11,036 bases of DNA. Source: CAZLLV01 sp964560325. Its GTDB lineage: Bacteria > Acidobacteriota > Thermoanaerobaculia > Multivoradales > DATKCC01. The stretch spans positions 1-11,036 of the forward strand of contig CAZLLV010000213.1 in the NCBI GenBank assembly GCA_964560325.1. The letters run 5' to 3'. Numbering within the stretch: the first letter of the stretch is position 1; each line of letters opens with the position of its first letter. The notes below the pieces were generated by a model. The model saw only the letters and a program-made list of their open reading frames with translations, was not told the DNA's origin and ran no database searches. The position numbers and the translations under genes were made by a program. Positions 6,409 to 11,036 of this stretch are shown here, piece by piece.

Positions 6409-6885
6409 TCAAATCGGCCCCCGATGGTACTTGATTCCGGCATGGATGGAAAGTACGCGGTAGAGCTGCTCGTAGACGAGCAGGCGGGCGATCTCGTGAG
6501 GGAAGGTGAGCGCCGAGAGCGACAGGGTCAGGCGCGCCGCGGAGAGGACGGCCGGGTCGAGGCCGAGGTCGGAGCCGAGGGCGAAGGCGACCGGGTGGGG
6601 CCACTCTTCCTGGAGGTCGCCGAGGCGCCGGGCGAGCCGGTCGGTCGAGAGCGTCTCGCCCCGCCGGTCGAGGGCGACCAGCCAGCAGGGGTCGGGCAGC
6701 GCGGCGAGGATCGCCTCGCCCTCGGCCGCCCGGCGCTCGCGCCCCTCGCCGGTCCCCTTCGCCTTCACCACCACCTCGCGGATCGGCGTCCAGCGCGCGA
6801 TCCGCTCCCGGTAGTCGGCGCACAGATCCTCCCAGGCGTCGCGCCGGTGGCGCCCCGCCCAGCAGATCAGCAGCTCTCTCGCCAT
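6409..6885 (-). CDS. rlmH: 23S rRNA (pseudouridine-1915-N3)-methyltransferase RlmH
   Basis: The 158-residue product has the normal length for RlmH, the SPOUT-fold enzyme that methylates pseudouridine 1915 in helix 69 of 23S rRNA on assembled ribosomes using S-adenosylmethionine. Visible landmarks are LVALDRRGETLSTDRLARRL at ~69-88, the SAM-binding knot region HPVAFALGSDLGLD at ~97-110, LSLSALTFPHEIARLLVYEQLYR at ~121-143, and the C-terminal YHR at 153-155. The usual GG of the SAM loop reads GS here (Gly104-Ser105), a modest deviation. The ATG at 6885 gives the expected N terminus; only a weak GGGCAGGG-type purine stretch precedes it. The gene heads the minus-strand cluster and is divergent from ileS across 42 bp, so both promoters must be packed into that gap or into the coding ends. 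Confidence 0.93.
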   Translation of the reverse strand: MARELLICWAGRHRRDAWEDLCADYRERIARWTPIREVVVKAKGTGEGRERRAAEGEAILAALPDPCWLVALDRRGETLSTDRLARRLGDLQEEWPHPVAFALGSDLGLDPAVLSAARLTLSLSALTFPHEIARLLVYEQLYRVLSIHAGIKYHRGPI

Positions 6886-6910
6886 GCCCTGCCCATGTCG
6901 ACGGGGAAGA

Positions 6911-6916
6911 TACAAT
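6911..6916 (+). promoter_or_regulatory. Candidate -10 element for ileS, implying a nearly leaderless transcript
   Basis: TACAAT matches the sigma-70 -10 consensus at five of six positions and stands out in this GC-rich sequence. It ends 11 bases before the ileS ATG, so transcription would start about 5 bases before the codon. No -35-like hexamer is visible at the normal distance, and there is no Shine-Dalgarno. The complementary strand at nearly the same place reads TATTGT, a poor -10 candidate for rlmH. Confidence 0.4.
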
Positions 6917-6927
6917 ACGCCGTTCCT

Positions 6928-9900
6928 ATGACCGACCGCCGATTCCCCGACGTCCCCTCCGGCTATCCGTTCCCCCGTCTCGAGCGCGAGACGCTCGCCC
7001 GCTGGCGCGAGGGGCGGATCTTCGAGAAGTCGCTCGAAAAGCCCGCGCCGCGGGGCGAGTGGGTGTTCTACGAGGGTCCGCCGACCGCCAACAACGTGCC
7101 GCACGTCGGCCATGTCTCGGCGCGGGTGGCGAAGGACCTCTTCCCCCGCTACCGCACGATGCGCGGCCACCACGTGGCGCGGAAGGCCGGCTGGGACACG
7201 CACGGGCTGCCGGTCGAGATCGAGGTCGAGAAGCGCCTCGGCTTCTCCGGCAAGCAGGAGATCGAGGCCTACGGCATCGCCGAGTTCAACCGCGCCTGCC
7301 TGGAGAGCGTGCGCACCTACGAGCGCGAATGGCGGGCGATGACCGAGCGGATGGCGTACTGGACCGACCTCGACCACGCCTACTTCACCTACTCCAACCA
7401 GTACGTCGAGTCGGTCTGGTGGGCGCTCTCGGAGCTCCGCCACCGCGAGCTGCTGGCGAAGGGCTACAAGATCCAGCCCTACTGCGCCCGCTGCGGCACC
7501 ACGCTGTCGAGCCACGAGGTGGCGCAGAACTACAAGGACGTGGAGGACCCGTCGGTCTGGGCGCTCTTTCCGGCGCGCGCCGGCCAGGAGCTGCCGACCG
7601 AGGACGGCGGGCGCTGGACGGTGCCGCCGGGGGAGTCGATCGAGGCGGGCCTCGCGCTCGTCGCCTGGACGACCACCCCCTGGACCCTCCTCGCCCACGT
7701 CGCGCTCGTCGTCCACCCGGAGCTCGTCTACCGGGTGGTGGCCGACCCGCGCGACCCTTCGGGCGGGCGCTTCCTCCTCTTCGGCGACGACCTCGAGCAG
7801 CCGGTGCCGCTCGACGCGGAGGTCGAGGGCGAGCGCAAGCGGCTCGACCTGCGCGACGAGCCGGTGGTCGCCCGGGTGCGCGGCGCGGACCTCGCCGGGC
7901 TGCGCTACGACCGTCCGTTCCGGACGACCCTCGGCGAGTGGGTCGACGAGTGCGACGCCCAGGGCCGGCGCTACGCAGGCCCGACCGACGAGAGCGGCTT
8001 CCTGGTGGTCGCGGCCGACTACGTGACGTCGACCGAGGGCACCGGGCTCGTCCACACCGCGCCCCGCTTCGGCGAGGACGACTACAAGACCGGCCTCGCC
8101 CACGGCCTGCCGCTCCTGAAGACGATCGACAGCGAGGGCCGCGTCGTCGAGATGGCCGGCATCGAGCGCTTCGCCGGTCTCGACTTCAAGGAGGCGGACC
8201 CGCGGATCCTGCGCGACCTCAAAGAGCGCGGCCTCCTCCTCCACTCCGAGCCCTACCGCCACAACTACCCGTTCTGCTGGCGCTGCGACCGGCCGCTCCT
8301 CTACTACGCCACCGAGAGCTGGTTCGTGACCACGACCGCGAAGCAGGAGCGGCTGATCGAGCTCAACCGGACGATCGACTGGCACCCGGCCCACGTCGGC
8401 GAGGGCCGGTTCGGAAACTGGCTCGAGAACATGGTCGACTGGGCGCTCTCGCGCCGCCGCTACTGGGGCACGCCGCTGCCGGTCTGGGAGTGCGGCGGCT
8501 GCCCGCACACGGTGGTCGTCGGCTCGTACGAGGAGCTCTTCCGCCTCGCCGGCCGCGAGCTGCCGGACGATCCGTACGACCCGGAGCAGTTCGATCCGCA
8601 CCGCCCGTCCATCGACGAAATGACCTGGGGCTGCCCGGAGTGTGGCCGGCGTGGAGAACAGGCGGAGATGCGCCGGGTCGAGGAGGTGATCGACGCCTGG
8701 TTCGACTCGGGATCGATGCCGTACGCGCAGCACCACTACCCGTTCGAGAACCGCGAGACCTTCGAGCGCCAGTTCCCGGCCGACCTGATCGCCGAGGGCG
8801 TCGACCAGACCCGCGGCTGGTTCTACACCCTGCACGCGCTCGCCGGGCTGCTCTTCGACTCGGTCGCCTACCGGAACTGCGTCGTCCTCGGGCACATCAA
8901 CGACGAGCAGGGCCGCAAGATGTCGAAGCGGCTCGGCAACGTGGTCGACCCGATGGCGGTGATGGAGGAGACCGGCGCCGACGCGCTGCGCTGGTACCTC
9001 TGCGTCTCGAACCCGGAGCTCTCGTCGCGCTTCTCGGCGCGCCTCGTCCGCGAGTCGGCGCAGCGCTACCTGCTGCCGATCTGGAACGCGCTCTCCTTCT
9101 TCACCATCTACGCCAACCTGGATGGCTGGCGGCCTACGGACGCTCGCACCGATGCATCGGGCCGCGGCCGCCTGCCGTTCGCCGGGCGCCCCGCCCTCGA
9201 CCGCTGGGTGCTGCTCCGCCTCGACCGGATCGCCGAGGCCGCCACCGAGGCGCTCGAGGGCTTCCGGATCGCCGACGGCGCCCGCGCCATCGAGGCGTTC
9301 GTCGACGACCTGACCAACTGGTACGTGCGCCGGAGCCGCGGGCGCTTCTGGTCGGCCGGCGCGGCCGACACGGACGACAAGGAGAGCGCCTACCAGACCC
9401 TCTACGAGGTGCTCACGACCCTCGCGCGGCTGACCGCGCCGTTCACGCCGTTCGTCGCCGACGAGCTCCACGGCCGCCTGGAGCGCAGCCAGGGCCGGGG
9501 CGCCGAGAGCATCCACCTGGAAGCGTGGCCGGAGCCGGGCGAGCGCGCCGAGGCGGAGCTCGAGCGGGCGATGGCGGCGGTCCAGAAGATCGCCCGGCTC
9601 GGCCACGCGGCACGCAACGCCCACGGGCTCAAGACCCGCCAGCCGCTCGCCTCGGTGACGCTGGTGGCCGCCGACCCGGAGCTGCCGGCGGCGATCGAGC
9701 CGTACGCCGAGATCGTGCGCGACGAGCTGAACGTCCAGGGGATCGTCTGGGCCGAGCGGCGCGCCGATTACGTGCGCCACGAGGTCAAGCCGGACTTCCG
9801 GAAGACCGGGCCGCGCTTCGGCAAGCGGATGAAGGAGGTGGCGGCGGCGCTCGGGCGTGCCGACGGCGACGAGCTGGCGGCGGCGGTCGAGCGGGACGGC

Positions 9901-10308
9901 AAGATCGCCCTGGAGCTGTCGGACGGCCCGGTCGAGCTCTCGGCCGACGAGGTCGAGGTGCGCCTGGTCGAGCGCGAGGGGATCGCCGCCCAGGGCGACC
10001 GCGAGCTGCTGGTCGCCCTCGACACCGCGCTCACTCCCGAGCTGGTCGCCGAGGGGCTGGCGCGCGAGGTGGTCAACCGCGTCCAGACCGCCCGCAAGGA
10101 GGCCGACCTCGACTACGCCGACCGGATCCGGGTGCGCTACCGCGCCGGCGGCGAGCTGGCGCGCGCGATCGAGACGCACCGCGACTGGATCGCCCGTGAG
10201 ACCCTGGCGGTCGAGCTCGCCCTCGTCGAAGACGGCGCCGGCGACCTGCGCCCGGCACCGGTCGAGGACCACCCGTTCGCGCTCGAGATCTCCACGATTT
10301 CCAACTAG
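6928..10308 (+). CDS. ileS: Isoleucyl-tRNA synthetase, type 2 (eukaryote-like IleS2)
   Basis: The cytoplasmic 1126-residue product charges tRNA-Ile with isoleucine. Class I signatures are FYEGPPTANN leading to HVGH (residues 59-62) and KMSKR (664-668). GWDTHGLPVE at 88-97 and the YEGPPTAN wording mark the type 2 group shared with Thermus and eukaryotic cytosolic enzymes, rather than the E. coli GWDCHGLPIE type. The CP1 editing domain, which hydrolyses mischarged Val-tRNA, is present with HTAPRFGEDDY at 376-386 (aspartates 384-385). Two four-cysteine sets, 186/189 with 450/453 and 522/525 with 569/572, resemble the two zinc sites known in Thermus IleS. The anticodon-binding region and extended C terminus follow 668. 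I chose the ATG at 6928; an in-frame ATG at 6895 would add 11 residues without a better ribosome site. The stop overlaps the ribosome binding site of the next gene, indicating co-transcription. Confidence 0.97.
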   Translation: MTDRRFPDVPSGYPFPRLERETLARWREGRIFEKSLEKPAPRGEWVFYEGPPTANNVPHVGHVSARVAKDLFPRYRTMRGHHVARKAGWDTHGLPVEIEVEKRLGFSGKQEIEAYGIAEFNRACLESVRTYEREWRAMTERMAYWTDLDHAYFTYSNQYVESVWWALSELRHRELLAKGYKIQPYCARCGTTLSSHEVAQNYKDVEDPSVWALFPARAGQELPTEDGGRWTVPPGESIEAGLALVAWTTTPWTLLAHVALVVHPELVYRVVADPRDPSGGRFLLFGDDLEQPVPLDAEVEGERKRLDLRDEPVVARVRGADLAGLRYDRPFRTTLGEWVDECDAQGRRYAGPTDESGFLVVAADYVTSTEGTGLVHTAPRFGEDDYKTGLAHGLPLLKTIDSEGRVVEMAGIERFAGLDFKEADPRILRDLKERGLLLHSEPYRHNYPFCWRCDRPLLYYATESWFVTTTAKQERLIELNRTIDWHPAHVGEGRFGNWLENMVDWALSRRRYWGTPLPVWECGGCPHTVVVGSYEELFRLAGRELPDDPYDPEQFDPHRPSIDEMTWGCPECGRRGEQAEMRRVEEVIDAWFDSGSMPYAQHHYPFENRETFERQFPADLIAEGVDQTRGWFYTLHALAGLLFDSVAYRNCVVLGHINDEQGRKMSKRLGNVVDPMAVMEETGADALRWYLCVSNPELSSRFSARLVRESAQRYLLPIWNALSFFTIYANLDGWRPTDARTDASGRGRLPFAGRPALDRWVLLRLDRIAEAATEALEGFRIADGARAIEAFVDDLTNWYVRRSRGRFWSAGAADTDDKESAYQTLYEVLTTLARLTAPFTPFVADELHGRLERSQGRGAESIHLEAWPEPGERAEAELERAMAAVQKIARLGHAARNAHGLKTRQPLASVTLVAADPELPAAIEPYAEIVRDELNVQGIVWAERRADYVRHEVKPDFRKTGPRFGKRMKEVAAALGRADGDELAAAVERDGKIALELSDGPVELSADEVEVRLVEREGIAAQGDRELLVALDTALTPELVAEGLAREVVNRVQTARKEADLDYADRIRVRYRAGGELARAIETHRDWIARETLAVELALVEDGAGDLRPAPVEDHPFALEISTISN

Positions 10309-10314
10309 GAAGGA
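10308..10314 (+). promoter_or_regulatory. Ribosome binding site of the phosphohexomutase gene, overlapping the ileS stop
   Basis: GGAAGGA starts on the last base of the ileS TAG and lies seven bases before the ATG at 10322. A ribosome terminating on ileS sits directly on it, which suggests translational coupling in an ileS-mutase operon. Confidence 0.7.
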
Positions 10315-10321
10315 CCGTCCC

Positions 10322-11036
10322 ATGGCAGGCATCTTCAAGGCGTACGACATCCGCGGCCTCTACCCGGAGGAGATCGACGAGACGACCGCCGAGCGGGTCG
10401 GGCTCGCGTTCCGCTCGATCCTCGACCTCCCGGAAGGTGCCTCCGCCGGCGCCGGAGGTCCGCGCCCCTCGGTCGTCGTCTCCCACGACATGCGCTCGCA
10501 CAGCGGGCCGCTCGCGGACGCCTTGATCGGCGGCCTCCTGCGCTCCGGCGTCGACGTGATCGACGTCGGCCTCGCGACCACGCCGATGAGCTACTTCGCC
10601 GTCGGCCACCTGGGCGCGGACGGCGGCATCCAGGTCACCGCCAGCCACAACCCGGCGCGCTACAACGGCTTCAAGCTGTCGCGGCGCGAGGCGCGGCCGG
10701 TCTCCGGCACGAGCGGCATCCCTTTGATCGAGGAGAAGGTCGAATCGGGCGACCTGCCGGAGGCCGAGGCGCCCGGCGAGCTGCGCAAGGCGGACGTCTT
10801 CGACGACTACCAGCGCGTCGTCCTCTCGCACCTGCGCCGTCCCGAGGGCGCCCGGCGGCTGCGGGTGGCGGTCGACTGCGCGAACGGCATGGGCGCCCTC
10901 TACCGCCCGATCCTCGAGGCCACCGGCATCGACCTGATCCCGCTCTACTTCGAGCTCGACGGCACCTTCCCCAACCACGAGGCGAACCCGCTGAAGCTGG
11001 AGAACCTGCGCGACCTGTCGCGGGCGGTCACCGACC
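10322..11036 (+). CDS. Phosphomannomutase/phosphoglucomutase (alpha-D-phosphohexomutase family), 3' truncated by window end
   Basis: About 238 residues are visible of a family that is usually ~450-470 long; the frame is still open at the window end. The enzyme interconverts hexose 1- and 6-phosphates (mannose and/or glucose), feeding GDP-mannose or UDP-glucose precursors for exopolysaccharide, lipopolysaccharide or glycogen. The N terminus FKAYDIRGLYP (YDIRG at 8-12) is the usual substrate-loop motif. TASHNP at 106-111 contains the catalytic phosphoserine Ser108. VDCANGMG at ~184-191 follows in domain 2. The Mg-binding DGDxDR loop and the sugar-specificity loop lie beyond the window, so mannose versus glucose versus glucosamine specificity cannot be decided. 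The gene starts 13 bp after ileS with a good ribosome site overlapping the ileS stop codon. A short Ala/Gly/Pro-rich insert around residues 40-48 (GASAGAGGP) looks species-specific. Confidence 0.93.
   Translation, partial: MAGIFKAYDIRGLYPEEIDETTAERVGLAFRSILDLPEGASAGAGGPRPSVVVSHDMRSHSGPLADALIGGLLRSGVDVIDVGLATTPMSYFAVGHLGADGGIQVTASHNPARYNGFKLSRREARPVSGTSGIPLIEEKVESGDLPEAEAPGELRKADVFDDYQRVVLSHLRRPEGARRLRVAVDCANGMGALYRPILEATGIDLIPLYFELDGTFPNHEANPLKLENLRDLSRAVTD

Noticed and set aside
6348..6443. Longer DksA-like protein from the ATG at 6443
   Set aside because: It would overlap rlmH, run through the intercistronic hairpin and ignore the strong AAGGAG before GTG 6347; the extension does not resemble the family.
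6409..10350. A 1313-codon open frame on the minus strand covering all of ileS
   Set aside because: Only its last 158 codons are a real gene (rlmH). The rest is the antisense shadow of ileS caused by GC-rich codon use; its translation shows no recognisable domain and is Arg/Val/Gly-rich noise.

Overview
The window is GC-rich and densely coding. It looks like chromosomal DNA of a Gram-negative-like bacterium. My best guess is Acidobacteriota, possibly Thermoanaerobaculia. This rests on the base composition, the eukaryote-like type 2 IleS, and a large secreted protein of carboxypeptidase-regulatory-like modules whose C-terminal tail resembles ones I associate with that phylum. No RNA gene, insertion sequence, CRISPR array or phage gene was seen.

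Layout, left to right. (1) Positions 2-1000 (+) hold the 3' part of a PLP-dependent trans-sulfuration enzyme (cystathionine gamma-synthase / methionine gamma-lyase type), cut by the window edge. (2) Positions 1001-1208 are non-coding, with several small hairpins upstream of the next gene. (3) Positions 1209-4292 (+) encode a 1027-residue exported protein: signal peptide, helical linker, PPC-like beta domain, six tandem ~100-residue modules each with a cysteine pair, and a short tail. (4) A minus-strand cluster reads rlmH (6885-6409), a zinc-finger-less DksA/TraR-like gene (6347-5937) and holA (5754-4264). The last codons of holA overlap the convergent secreted-protein gene by 29 bp. (5) A 175-bp palindromic element (5771-5945) fills the gap between the DksA-like gene and holA and contains the DksA-like stop codon. 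(6) Divergent from rlmH, with 42 bp between start codons, is ileS (6928-10308, +). It is followed after 13 bp by a phosphomannomutase/phosphoglucomutase gene (10322 onward, cut by the window end).

The minus-strand cluster combines ribosome maturation (RlmH), transcription control (DksA-like) and replication (HolA). The plus-strand pair combines isoleucyl-tRNA synthesis with sugar-phosphate metabolism. I see no complete new multigene system. The features most worth a second look are the dyad-symmetric element that ends the DksA-like gene, the DksA-like protein that keeps its tip motif but has lost three of four zinc cysteines, the repeated cysteine-pair module, the insert-bearing HolA, and the apparently near-leaderless ileS.
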